From contig JAFPNP010000115.1 in NCBI GenBank assembly GCA_017411125.1, positions 1-18,260 on the forward strand: 18,260 bases of DNA, written 5' to 3'. The position numbers and the translations under genes were made by a program. Positions 7,251 to 13,305 of this stretch are shown here, one piece after another. The first letter of the stretch is position 1, and each line of letters begins with the position of its first letter. Under the pieces are notes generated by a model, which saw only the letters and a list, made by a program, of their open reading frames with translations, had not been told where the DNA came from and searched no databases. The DNA comes from Kiritimatiellia bacterium. GTDB taxonomy: Bacteria; Verrucomicrobiota; Kiritimatiellia; RFP12; UBA1067.

Positions 7251-7424
7251 ATGGCACACAAGATTGATCCTGAAAAGTGCGTCGGATGCGGCGCGTGCAA
7301 AGAGACCTGCCCTGCCGGCGCGATTTCCGAAGCGGACGGCAAGTGCGTGATCGACGCGAGTCTCTGCGTCGACTGCGGCGCCTGCGCCGGCGGATGCCCG
7401 GCCGAAGCGATCGCCGCCGAGTAA
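7251..7424 (+). CDS. 2[4Fe-4S] ferredoxin, 57 residues
   Basis: The protein reads MAHKIDPEKC and onward and has two classic cluster motifs: C10-x2-C13-x2-C16-x3-C20-P and C39-x2-C42-x2-C45-x3-C49-P. This is the short clostridial-type ferredoxin, a soluble low-potential electron carrier for enzymes such as pyruvate:ferredoxin oxidoreductase and hydrogenases, and it points to an anaerobic lifestyle. Cys32 is an additional cysteine between the motifs. Start choice is firm: aaggag lies nine bases before the ATG. The gene has its own promoter and strong terminator, so it is monocistronic and probably highly expressed. Acidic residues outnumber basic ones, as usual for the family. Confidence 0.95.
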   Translation: MAHKIDPEKCVGCGACKETCPAGAISEADGKCVIDASLCVDCGACAGGCPAEAIAAE

Positions 7425-7448
7425 GAGAGACGGCTTTCGCGTTGCAAG

Positions 7449-7479
7449 CGCCCTGCCTTGGCAGGGCGTTTTGTTTTTT
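7449..7479 (+). terminator. Strong intrinsic terminator of the ferredoxin gene
   Basis: The arms cgccctgcc (7449-7457) and ggcagggcg (7460-7468) pair perfectly around a tiny loop and are followed by ttttgtttttt. Confidence 0.92.
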
Positions 7480-7788
7480 ACCGCAATCTTTTGGGCTTTC
7501 CCGGCTCCCCGGCTCTGGAATTTTGCAAGAGTTTTATGCGATAAGCCGTTGTTTAGCGTGTTTATCGGCATTTTTAGACTGTTCTTGCTATTTTATGACG
7601 ATTTATACTGTGGCAAGGTTGGAAGGCAGTCGAGGGAGCACCGATTCGCTTACCTATCTACGATTGTATCCCTTAGGGTTCATAATTCCCCCCATATAGG
7701 CTCATGATTGTTTCCGTATAGGTTCGTGATTTTCCCCCTTGCGTCCTTCCGAAAGGATGAATGTCTTAGACAGCCGGAAATACAAGTC
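7480..7788. other. Convergent intergenic region, AT-richer, no gene seen
   Basis: About 310 bases lie between the ferredoxin terminator and the end of the minus-strand unit. The first 180 are clearly poorer in GC than the flanking genes. A TATACT hexamer stands at 7604-7609 without a suitable -35. A small hairpin tcctt/aagga (7744-7757) could be a weak terminator for the leftward genes. Degenerate tandem repeats occupy 7651-7740 (separate entry). The open frames here lack Shine-Dalgarno sites and family resemblance, so I call no protein. Confidence 0.6.
7651..7740. repeat. Four degenerate tandem repeats of 22-23 bp
   Basis: Units begin near 7651, 7674, 7697 and 7719. The last three share TAGG, then a TC(A/G)T(A/G)ATT core, then a C-rich end (for example taggctcatgattgtttcc and taggttcgtgattttcccc). 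The first is more diverged (ctacgattgtatccc). The spacing is about two helical turns, so binding of a repeated protein is conceivable, but slippage decay of a minisatellite is equally possible. Confidence 0.55.
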
Positions 7789-8184
7789 TCATTTCACCGT
7801 TTCGCCTCCGTTGATCATCGAAATCCCAGCTGCATAGCCATGACGATAGTTCTCGCAGAACGCTTTTGCCAGGCCTTCGTCGTCTACGCCGGCATTGCGC
7901 ATGAACGGGCGGTATGCGAAACGTCCCAGAGCATCCTCGTAGCCCGTTTCGAAGCCTTCGGATACGGCGTTCAACGAATCGCCGTCGAAAAAGGATTCAA
8001 GTTTCATCGCCGCCCGCACATGCCGGTCGGTTTCTCCCGGCGTGGCGTCGAGAGTGCCGCAGGCGTAGCCATCTTCGTACTCCTCGCCGCACCGCGTCCG
8101 TTTGGCGAAACCCTGAAGTCCGTCGATGTAGCCGCGATGGAATGCGCCGTCCGTCGGCCATGCAAACCTGTATTTGCCAGTCAT
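7789..8184 (-). CDS. Hypothetical protein with internal duplication
   Basis: This 131-residue protein is not recognised. I chose the ATG at 8184 because GGAG (8197-8194) lies nine bases upstream and the stop of the upstream yraN-type gene shares its A (TGATG); a GTG at 8199 would start inside that Shine-Dalgarno site. The sequence is rich in Gly, Tyr, Phe and acidic residues, with no signal peptide or membrane segment. It appears to contain two related halves: FHRGYIDGLQGFAKR followed by EYEDGYACG, and FETGYEDALGRFAYRP followed by ENYRHGYAAG. Each half has GY-x-D, then a hydrophobic/aromatic helix, then a Y-x2-GYA-x-G end. Coupling to a nuclease-like gene suggests co-expression but does not give a function. 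Confidence 0.7.
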   Translation of the reverse strand: MTGKYRFAWPTDGAFHRGYIDGLQGFAKRTRCGEEYEDGYACGTLDATPGETDRHVRAAMKLESFFDGDSLNAVSEGFETGYEDALGRFAYRPFMRNAGVDDEGLAKAFCENYRHGYAAGISMINGGETVK

Positions 8185-8618
8185 CACCAAAATCTCCACT
8201 TGGGCGGAAACAGGGGCACGTTTTCCATGTGGTCTATTTCCGGCGGTTTTTTTCCGTGCGGCTCGCCGTAAATCTGAACAACGTCGAACCTGAAATCGCC
8301 GTGCCAGCGTTCATGCATTATCCAGCTGCAGCACGCGCGCAGCAGAACGCCCTTCTTGCGTTTGTCGATGCGCCAGAGGCGAGACGCGCGCGGAGAACGC
8401 GACTTGTGCGTCTTGACCTCCACGAACACGATTCCCCGCCGGTCACGCGTGCGCACGATCAGGTCGATTTCGCAACGCCTGTCGTGCGCGCACGGTCGGA
8501 CCCGCCTTCCGACAAGCCTCCAGCCATTGCTCCGGAGGTATTCAAGCGCCACATCCTCGCCCCATTCGCCGCGGGCGAGATTGTCGCGCCCGTCGCATTT
8601 AGTCTTTTTAATGTCCAT
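8184..8618 (-). CDS. yraN: YraN/UPF0102-family endonuclease-like protein
   Basis: The 144-residue protein starts at ATG 8618 (MDIKKTKC), immediately before the conserved N-terminus; longer in-frame extensions to 8831 are unlike the family and overlap the upstream gene. The family pattern is clear: GEWGEDVALEYLRSNGW (17-33), CEIDLI at 49-54 in place of the usual GEIDLI, VFVEVKTHKS at 64-73 and FRFDVVQIYGE near 109-119. E50, D52, E67 and K69 form the expected PD-(D/E)xK metal site, so the fold is that of Holliday-junction-resolvase-like nucleases. Biological roles of YraN proteins are poorly known. The C-terminal tail after residue 120 is longer than usual. The stop overlaps the next gene by one base. 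The Shine-Dalgarno sequence is weak (gcgag). Confidence 0.88.
   Translation of the reverse strand: MDIKKTKCDGRDNLARGEWGEDVALEYLRSNGWRLVGRRVRPCAHDRRCEIDLIVRTRDRRGIVFVEVKTHKSRSPRASRLWRIDKRKKGVLLRACCSWIMHERWHGDFRFDVVQIYGEPHGKKPPEIDHMENVPLFPPKWRFW
8194..8197 (-). promoter_or_regulatory. Shine-Dalgarno site deciding the start at 8184
   Basis: GGAG on the minus strand sits nine bases upstream of ATG 8184, inside the 3' end of the yraN-type gene. Confidence 0.55.
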
Positions 8619-8749
8619 CTCGCATGTTTTTCTTCGGTTGGCGCATCGGCGCGCGCGGGCGAACAGCCGGGCGGGAAAGGCGGCAATCAGGACAAGTGCG
8701 GCTTTCCATGAAATACATCCCCGTCCGCTCCGCGCGGAGGCCGACCAGA

Positions 8750-9334
8750 TCAAAGTGCTCCCTCTGGCGCGGCGGACGGCACGCCGAACACCAGAACGCC
8801 CATCATGGCGTCGAGGGCGGACGAGAACCACACCGCTTCCTCCGGACGGAACACGAAATATCCGTCTTTTCGCTCGCCGTCGAACGGCTTGCAGCTTGCG
8901 CTGAACAAATAGCCCGGCGACGGTTCGATTTGATGGGCGAACTTTATCACCGCGTTCGCCTTCGCGGAACGGTGGAAAAGTCCTTTACCGTCCAGTATCG
9001 ATTCCTGCATCCCGCGAAAAACCATAAGCATCTGCGCCAGATCGTTTATCCCCATTTTGACGACGATCTTGTTCGCCCAGTCGAACGTCGCGAACGACGG
9101 AACGGCGCCATGCTGCGAGGCAAGCGACTTCTGCCGCGCCAGTTCGACGAAGAGATATCCCGACGTCCTCCCTCGCGCCGGGTGGAGTTCAAACCGGATC
9201 GCGCTTCCGGTACCGCGCGAGTTGGGGTGGCATATCGTCGCCCGGTCCGGCCACGCGCCGAAAGTCGCGGCGGGTGCCGAGACCGTCGCGGCGGCGTCCG
9301 CCGCAGGATTTATCGCCAGTGCTGCATCGCTCAT
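8750..9334 (-). CDS. Conserved-looking hypothetical protein, tentative Whirly/MRP-like nucleic-acid-binding fold
   Basis: The 194-residue protein starts at ATG 9334 with AAAGGAG seven bases upstream. After an Ala-rich 25-residue start come CHPNSRGTGSAIRFELHPA (35-53), GYLFVELARQKS (59-70), FATFDWANKIVVKMG (81-95), GKGLFHRS (117-124), HQIEPSPGYLFSASCK (134-149) and a terminal helix containing RPEEAVWFSSALDAMMG (163-179). Alternating strands with a final amphipathic helix, repeated twice, recall single-stranded nucleic acid-binding Whirly/MRP-type proteins. That is an impression from memory, not a firm match; PC4-like or PUR-like folds are alternatives. There is no signal peptide or membrane segment. 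It is the first gene of a short minus-strand unit whose next visible member, 131 bases on, is a nuclease-family gene, which mildly supports a DNA-related role. No clear promoter was found before it. Confidence 0.7.
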   Translation of the reverse strand: MSDAALAINPAADAAATVSAPAATFGAWPDRATICHPNSRGTGSAIRFELHPARGRTSGYLFVELARQKSLASQHGAVPSFATFDWANKIVVKMGINDLAQMLMVFRGMQESILDGKGLFHRSAKANAVIKFAHQIEPSPGYLFSASCKPFDGERKDGYFVFRPEEAVWFSSALDAMMGVLVFGVPSAAPEGAL

Positions 9335-9390
9335 TGTTTTGCTCCTTTATGCTTTTGCCGTATCGTCGCCGGAATTCCCGGAGACGCGGA

Positions 9391-9428
9391 TATTAAAACA
9401 AAAAGCCGCGTGAAAATCATCACGCGGC
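9391..9428 (-). terminator. Intrinsic terminator closing the long minus-strand operon
   Basis: On the minus strand gccgcgtga and tcacgcggc (plus-strand 9405-9413 and 9420-9428) form a perfect 9-bp stem with a 6-nt loop, followed by tttttgtttt (9404-9395). It separates the response-regulator operon from the unit starting at 9334. Confidence 0.9.
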
Positions 9429-9452
9429 ATTCACATGGCGCTCACTTGCCAA

Positions 9453-9486
9453 TCACCTGCGCGTGAGAACATTCACTCGCAGGTGA
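9453..9486. repeat. Perfect long hairpin between the response regulator stop and the terminator
   Basis: tcacctgcg (9453-9461) pairs fully with cgcaggtga (9478-9486). Inside, gtga (9463-9466) and tcac (9472-9475) extend the stem after one mismatch, leaving a 6-nt loop. There is no T-run, so it is not a second terminator in the usual sense; it may protect the mRNA 3' end or be an inverted-repeat protein site. Confidence 0.65.
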
Positions 9487-9496
9487 GCGATTCCGT

Positions 9497-10213
9497 TCAC
9501 GGCACGTAGCGGTATCCGACGCGGTAGACCGCCTCGATGTGCGTCGCGTCCGCCCCGAGTTTCGCGCGCAGACGGAAAATCGCCTGGTCTATCGCGTGCG
9601 TCGTGCCGAAGTACTGCTCGTCGGCCCAGAGCACCTTCAGCAACTCTTCGCGGCTCACGACCTCGTGAGGGTGGCTGGCAAAATGGCGCAGCAGCTTGTA
9701 TTCGTTGATGAACAGCTTCTTCGCCCGGCCTCGCGCGTCCACCATCCGGAGGCGGCTCGTCTCCACCCGGAAGGACGCGAACGCGAAGTCGCCCGCGTCG
9801 CGTCCGGACGGCTTCTCTTCCGCTGCCTCTGTTGCGGCGGCATCGGGCTTCTTTCCGCGCCGCAGCACTGCGGCGATGCGTGCGAGCAGCTCTTCGCCGT
9901 CGAACGGCTTTGCCACATAGTCGTCGGAACCGAGGCCGAGTCCAAGGACGACATCGGATTTGTCGCCCTTTGCGGTAAGCAGGATCACCGGCAGAGTCGC
10001 GTTCGCGCGGCGTATCTCGCTGAGCACCTCGTATCCGCTTTTTCTCGGCATCATCACGTCAAGCAGCAGCAGGTCGGGGCATTTTTGTTCGAACTGTCTC
10101 AGCGCCTCTTCGCCGTTGCAGGCGAAACGCGGCGAATGCCCCGCCGACCGCAGCAGCGAACGCAGCATGTTTCGCGTCGCGGGATAGTCTTCTGCAACAA
10201 GAATGTCAGCCAT
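9497..10213 (-). CDS. OmpR/PhoB-family response regulator
   Basis: The 238-residue protein starts at ATG 10213 (MADILVAEDY), which overlaps the kinase stop by eight bases (ATGGCTGA); the longer frame to 10312 lies inside the kinase gene. The receiver domain (1-118) has E8/D9 acidic residues, phosphoacceptor D52 in LLLDVMMP, T80 and K102 in VAKPF. A linker of about 20 Ala/Glu-rich residues leads to a C-terminal winged helix (about 131-238), with NEYKLLRHFASHPHEVVSREELL at its centre and AIDQAIFRLRAKLG as the recognition-helix region, ending in RVGYRYVP. It binds DNA when phosphorylated by its partner, the kinase directly upstream. Targets are not evident. The gene is the last of the long operon and is followed by a hairpin and a terminator. 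Confidence 0.94.
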   Translation of the reverse strand: MADILVAEDYPATRNMLRSLLRSAGHSPRFACNGEEALRQFEQKCPDLLLLDVMMPRKSGYEVLSEIRRANATLPVILLTAKGDKSDVVLGLGLGSDDYVAKPFDGEELLARIAAVLRRGKKPDAAATEAAEEKPSGRDAGDFAFASFRVETSRLRMVDARGRAKKLFINEYKLLRHFASHPHEVVSREELLKVLWADEQYFGTTHAIDQAIFRLRAKLGADATHIEAVYRVGYRYVP

Positions 10214-11495
10214 CGGCTTTCTCCATGAGTTCCAGTATGAACATTGCGCCGCCGCCTGGACGCGGCGCGGCGAAAAGGTCTCCGCCCATGTCGCGGGCGT
10301 ACATCCGCGCAATTGAAAGTCCGAGGCCGAAACCGTTCACGGCCTCGCTCGCATCGCCGTTCGCCCGCCAGAATCGTTCAAAGACCTTCTCGGCTCCGTC
10401 CGGCGGAAGCCCCGGCCCTCGATCCATTACGGCCACGCGCACCCCGCGTCTGCCGCGCACGACGTGGACTTGTACCGGTGCGCCGCCGCCGTACTTGGCG
10501 GCGTTGTCGAGCAGATTGACAAGTATCGCCTTCACGGCGTCCACGTCCGCATGGACGCGGAACGTTCCTTCGGATCCCGTCGTCAATGCGCCGTCGGGGA
10601 AACGTCCGCGCATCAAATGCGCCGTGGAACGCACAAGCTCGCCGATGTCGAAATCTTCGCACTGGTATCTCTTGACGCCGCGTTCAAGGCGCGAAAAGTC
10701 CAGAAGCTCCGCCACGAGCGACTTCAGGCGCGCGGCTTCGCCTGCGATCGTCTCGTATGCCTCCTGCCGTTCGGCGGCGGTGGCCAGCCGCCCTTTGCGC
10801 AACATGTCGGCATAGGGTATTATGGCGGTGAGCGGCGTGTTCAGTTCATGCGACACGAGCGAGACGAAATTCGCCTTGGCCGCGGCTTCGCGCCGCGCCG
10901 CGCGTTCGGAACGTACTATCTGCATGATGCCCGCCGCCGCAAGCGCAAACACGAACGCAACGGCGAATCCTCCCGCCCAATAGAACATCGACGGGTCGTC
11001 GAACGGCATGCTTCCGGGGTTTTCCACAAGCACGCCCGCGACTTCGTTTCCCGGTATGCGGCGCCATGCCACCAGATGCCGCTCCGCGCCGAAAGTCTGC
11101 AGCGCGCGCGCGGCGAGCGCACCGGTTTTGCCATCGACTTCCCATTGATAGGACGGCGGAAACTCTGTGGCAAGCTCCGGCGGCATGTCGACCGAGCAAG
11201 TCACGCCCATGTTCTTGGACCATATGAAAGCCCCCTTGACGCAAGGCTCTTCGGCAACGCATCGCCGGAGAACGGCTTCCCGCTTTCCGGGCTGCACGCG
11301 GCGCAGTTCGCCGTGGAGTTCGCGCATGAGCGCCTTCCACCGCTCGCCGCGCAATTCCTCGAACGTCGCCTGTGTAAGTTTCAATCCCTGTACCGTGCGC
11401 GACAGCATCCATCCGCACGCGACGGCAAGCGCAAGCGCGGCTGCCACGACAGCCGCGATCTGTGCCTTGAGGTTTGTCTGATTCGTGCGGCTCAT
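10206..11495 (-). CDS. Membrane sensor histidine kinase (HisKA type)
   Basis: The 429-residue protein starts at ATG 11495, which overlaps the ruvC stop by ATGA; in-frame sequence further upstream is ruvC in another frame. Membrane segments lie at about 10-31 and 170-192 and flank an extracytoplasmic sensor of about 135 residues with three cysteines (C79, C85, C100) and no recognised ligand domain, perhaps PAS/CHASE-like. The cytoplasmic part shows the H-box FVSLVSHELNTPLT (210-223) with H216, the N-box NLLDNAAKYG (327-336), G1 DRGPGLP (358-364), F-box FERFWR (372-377) and G2 GFGLGLSIA (388-396). The length leaves little room for a HAMP linker. It should phosphorylate the OmpR-type regulator immediately downstream. 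The signal sensed is unknown; the operon position suggests envelope or pilus state, which is only inference. Confidence 0.93.
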   Translation of the reverse strand: MSRTNQTNLKAQIAAVVAAALALAVACGWMLSRTVQGLKLTQATFEELRGERWKALMRELHGELRRVQPGKREAVLRRCVAEEPCVKGAFIWSKNMGVTCSVDMPPELATEFPPSYQWEVDGKTGALAARALQTFGAERHLVAWRRIPGNEVAGVLVENPGSMPFDDPSMFYWAGGFAVAFVFALAAAGIMQIVRSERAARREAAAKANFVSLVSHELNTPLTAIIPYADMLRKGRLATAAERQEAYETIAGEAARLKSLVAELLDFSRLERGVKRYQCEDFDIGELVRSTAHLMRGRFPDGALTTGSEGTFRVHADVDAVKAILVNLLDNAAKYGGGAPVQVHVVRGRRGVRVAVMDRGPGLPPDGAEKVFERFWRANGDASEAVNGFGLGLSIARMYARDMGGDLFAAPRPGGGAMFILELMEKADG

Positions 11496-11983
11496 ATCGG
11501 CGAACGCGCGTTGAGCACCGAATTGGAGTGCGCATGGGCGATGGCTAGCGCAAGGGCGTCCGCCGCATCGTTCTGCGGCAGTTCGTCCAGCGCAAGAAGC
11601 GTCTTCACCATGCGCTGCACCTGTATCTTCTCCGCCATGCCGTTGCCGCACACCGCCATCTTCACCCGGCGCGGCTCGTATTCGTAGACGGGAATCGAGT
11701 TTTCGGCGGCGGCTGTTATCGCGGCGCCGCGCGCTTCGCCCAGCACGAGCATCGTGCCGGCGTTCTTCCCGTAGATGACGCTTTCTATCGAAAGCACGTC
11801 GGGCGCGTATGCGGCAATCAATTCCGCAATGCGGTCGTGTATCGCGCGCAGGCACCCGGAAAGCGGCAGCTTCGGGTCGTTCCGTATGCGCCCGGCCTCC
11901 AGGGCGCGCATCCGCGAACCTTCGACGGACAGCACCCCGTATCCGCTCGACCGCAGCGACGTATCGACCCCCAGTATCGTCAT
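11492..11983 (-). CDS. ruvC: Crossover junction endodeoxyribonuclease RuvC
   Basis: The 163-residue protein starts at ATG 11983 (MTILGVDTSL), overlapping the tsaE stop by ATGA. It cuts Holliday junctions symmetrically during recombinational repair, acting with the RuvAB branch-migration motor. The four acidic catalytic residues are all in place: D7 in GVDTS, E67 in SIESV, and D139 and D142 in NDAADALALA, spaced as in the E. coli enzyme. YGKNAGTMLVLGEARG follows the second acidic residue, as usual for the family, with length within the normal 155-175 range. ruvA and ruvB are not in the window. Its place between tsaE and a kinase gene is unusual; ruvC often sits with ruvAB or yebC. Translation appears coupled on both sides. 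Confidence 0.96.
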   Translation of the reverse strand: MTILGVDTSLRSSGYGVLSVEGSRMRALEAGRIRNDPKLPLSGCLRAIHDRIAELIAAYAPDVLSIESVIYGKNAGTMLVLGEARGAAITAAAENSIPVYEYEPRRVKMAVCGNGMAEKIQVQRMVKTLLALDELPQNDAADALALAIAHAHSNSVLNARSPI

Positions 11984-12402
11984 GGCGAGAACTCGACGAC
12001 GCGCGAATCTTCGGATTCGCCATGGGAAAACCGCACGTGGCGGGCCGATGCAGGGACGAGATCGCCGGCGCGGTCGGGCCATTCCACGAACAATACTGCC
12101 CCGCGCGAAAGATAATCCTCCCATCCGATGGACAAAACGTCGTCCTCGTCGTGCAGCCTATACAAATCCATGTGTACTAGGAGGAAGCGTTCCGTCGGAT
12201 GTTCGACCACGAGGCAGAACGTCGGACTCGTCACCGGCCTTTTCGCGCCAAGCGCAGCGGCCACTCCCTGAGTGAACGTAGTCTTGCCGGAACCGAGGTC
12301 GCCTTCGAGGCACACCACGTCGCCCGGTTTCAATTCCGCCGCAAACGCCTTTGCCAGCGCCAATGTCTGCCCGACGTCGCCAACCTCGTATCTCCCGTTC
12401 AT
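11980..12402 (-). CDS. tsaE: tRNA threonylcarbamoyladenosine biosynthesis ATPase TsaE
   Basis: The 140-residue P-loop protein starts at ATG 12402; the site GGAGGA eight bases upstream decides it over an in-frame ATG at 12411, and the ATG overlaps the dehydrogenase stop. TsaE is the ATPase of the TsaB-TsaD-TsaE complex that makes t6A37 on ANN-decoding tRNAs in the cytoplasm. Walker A is GDLGSGKT (34-41), followed by TTFTQGVAAALG, the VTSPTF segment (57-62) typical of the family, HMDLYRL (77-83) carrying the Walker-B-like acidic residue, and VEWPDRA (106-112) near the end. Length is normal for the family. tsaB and tsaD are not in the window. Confidence 0.95.
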   Translation of the reverse strand: MNGRYEVGDVGQTLALAKAFAAELKPGDVVCLEGDLGSGKTTFTQGVAAALGAKRPVTSPTFCLVVEHPTERFLLVHMDLYRLHDEDDVLSIGWEDYLSRGAVLFVEWPDRAGDLVPASARHVRFSHGESEDSRVVEFSP

Positions 12403-13304
12403 GCAAGCCATCCTCCGTCGGAAAGTTCCCTGAAGAAAAGCGGAAGGTATTCCGGCGCGAACGCGGAGGCGTGCGGAAGCCGCACGAGACCGGGAAGGTC
12501 TGCGGCCAGCGGGGAGGACGCCGCAAGCGGTTCGTTCTTGAACACGTCGAGATACGCGCCCGCTATCCTGCGGCGGCGGAGCGCGTCCGCAAGAGCGTCT
12601 TCGTCCACGGCGTTGCCTCGCCCGACGTTTACGAGCACGGCACGGCGCGGCAGCGCGGAAAGGACGCGGCGGCCCACGATGTTGTCGGTGCCGGTATCCG
12701 ACGGCAGGGCGACGATCAGCCAGTCCGCGGTTTTCAGCGACGGAAGCAGATCCTGTACGTTGCGTCGTCCGATGCCGGCCACGGAGACGCCAAGAGCCTC
12801 GAGGCGACCGCCGATGGCGCGGCCTATTTTCCCGTATCCGAGAATCACGGCCCGCGTGCCGGATACGAGCGTGCAGTGCGGCGACATCTCGGAACGCGGC
12901 CAAAGCACTCCATTGCGCTGGAAGTCGTAGGCGCGGTACAGTCCGCGCGCGTGGGCGAAGATGCAAGCCAGCACGGTTTCACACATTATCGCGCCGTGGA
13001 ACGCGCCGTTCACGCGCACCACGCCGGGCGGCATCTCTGCATCCGGCGGCAGAAGTTCGCGCCCCGCCGCCGGAGTGGCGAGCACGCGTAGTTTCGGCGC
13101 AAGGGCGAACCACTCCTTTTTGAAGTTCCAGCAGATTGCGTGCGTCGCGCCCGGCAATGCGCGAAGAAACGCTTTTTCGCTCCGCGCCACTTCAAGCGGC
13201 GCACCCGCCGGCAGAAATCCCGCAAGGACCGCCCTGCTTCGCCGATTCAACCGGAACGCGCCGATCGGCCAGTTCAACCAGACAAGATACTTGTTGCCGG
13301 CCAT
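12399..13304 (-). CDS. D-isomer-specific 2-hydroxyacid dehydrogenase family protein
   Basis: The 301-residue protein starts at ATG 13304 (MAGNKYL), one base after the stop of the preceding pilus ATPase; longer frames lie within that gene. It has the two-domain layout of NAD(P)-dependent D-2-hydroxyacid dehydrogenases: a flavodoxin-like substrate domain (1-100), then the Rossmann domain with GYGKIGRAIGG (156-166). The catalytic set is present: R229 in VNVGRGNAVDED, E258 in FKNEPL and H278 in LPHAS. Substrate-loop residues differ from those of SerA, LdhA or PdxB, so I assign no substrate. After GYGKIG the cofactor-selecting position is obscured by IGRRN (178-182), an Arg pair more typical of NADP users, so preference is uncertain. 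It is short of the usual 310-330 residues. Confidence 0.88.
   Translation of the reverse strand: MAGNKYLVWLNWPIGAFRLNRRSRAVLAGFLPAGAPLEVARSEKAFLRALPGATHAICWNFKKEWFALAPKLRVLATPAAGRELLPPDAEMPPGVVRVNGAFHGAIMCETVLACIFAHARGLYRAYDFQRNGVLWPRSEMSPHCTLVSGTRAVILGYGKIGRAIGGRLEALGVSVAGIGRRNVQDLLPSLKTADWLIVALPSDTGTDNIVGRRVLSALPRRAVLVNVGRGNAVDEDALADALRRRRIAGAYLDVFKNEPLAASSPLAADLPGLVRLPHASAFAPEYLPLFFRELSDGGWLA
12411..12416 (-). promoter_or_regulatory. Strong Shine-Dalgarno site of tsaE
   Basis: GGAGGA on the minus strand lies eight bases before ATG 12402, within the last codons of the dehydrogenase gene, and supports coupled re-initiation. Confidence 0.7.
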
Positions 13305-13305
13305 G

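Noticed and set aside
7604..7609. TATACT as a promoter in the convergent gap
   Set aside because: There is no -35 at a proper distance, no extended TG, and no gene downstream on that strand.
7471..7707. 78-codon hydrophobic plus-strand frame after the ferredoxin terminator
   Set aside because: It starts inside the terminator T-tract without a Shine-Dalgarno site and runs through the tandem repeats; coding is unlikely.
7651..7740. CRISPR array
   Set aside because: Units are adjacent with no unique spacers, are degenerate, and no cas genes are present.
11496..12023. 176-residue N-terminal extension of the histidine kinase
   Set aside because: It is ruvC sequence in another frame; the ATG at 11495 directly precedes the first membrane segment.
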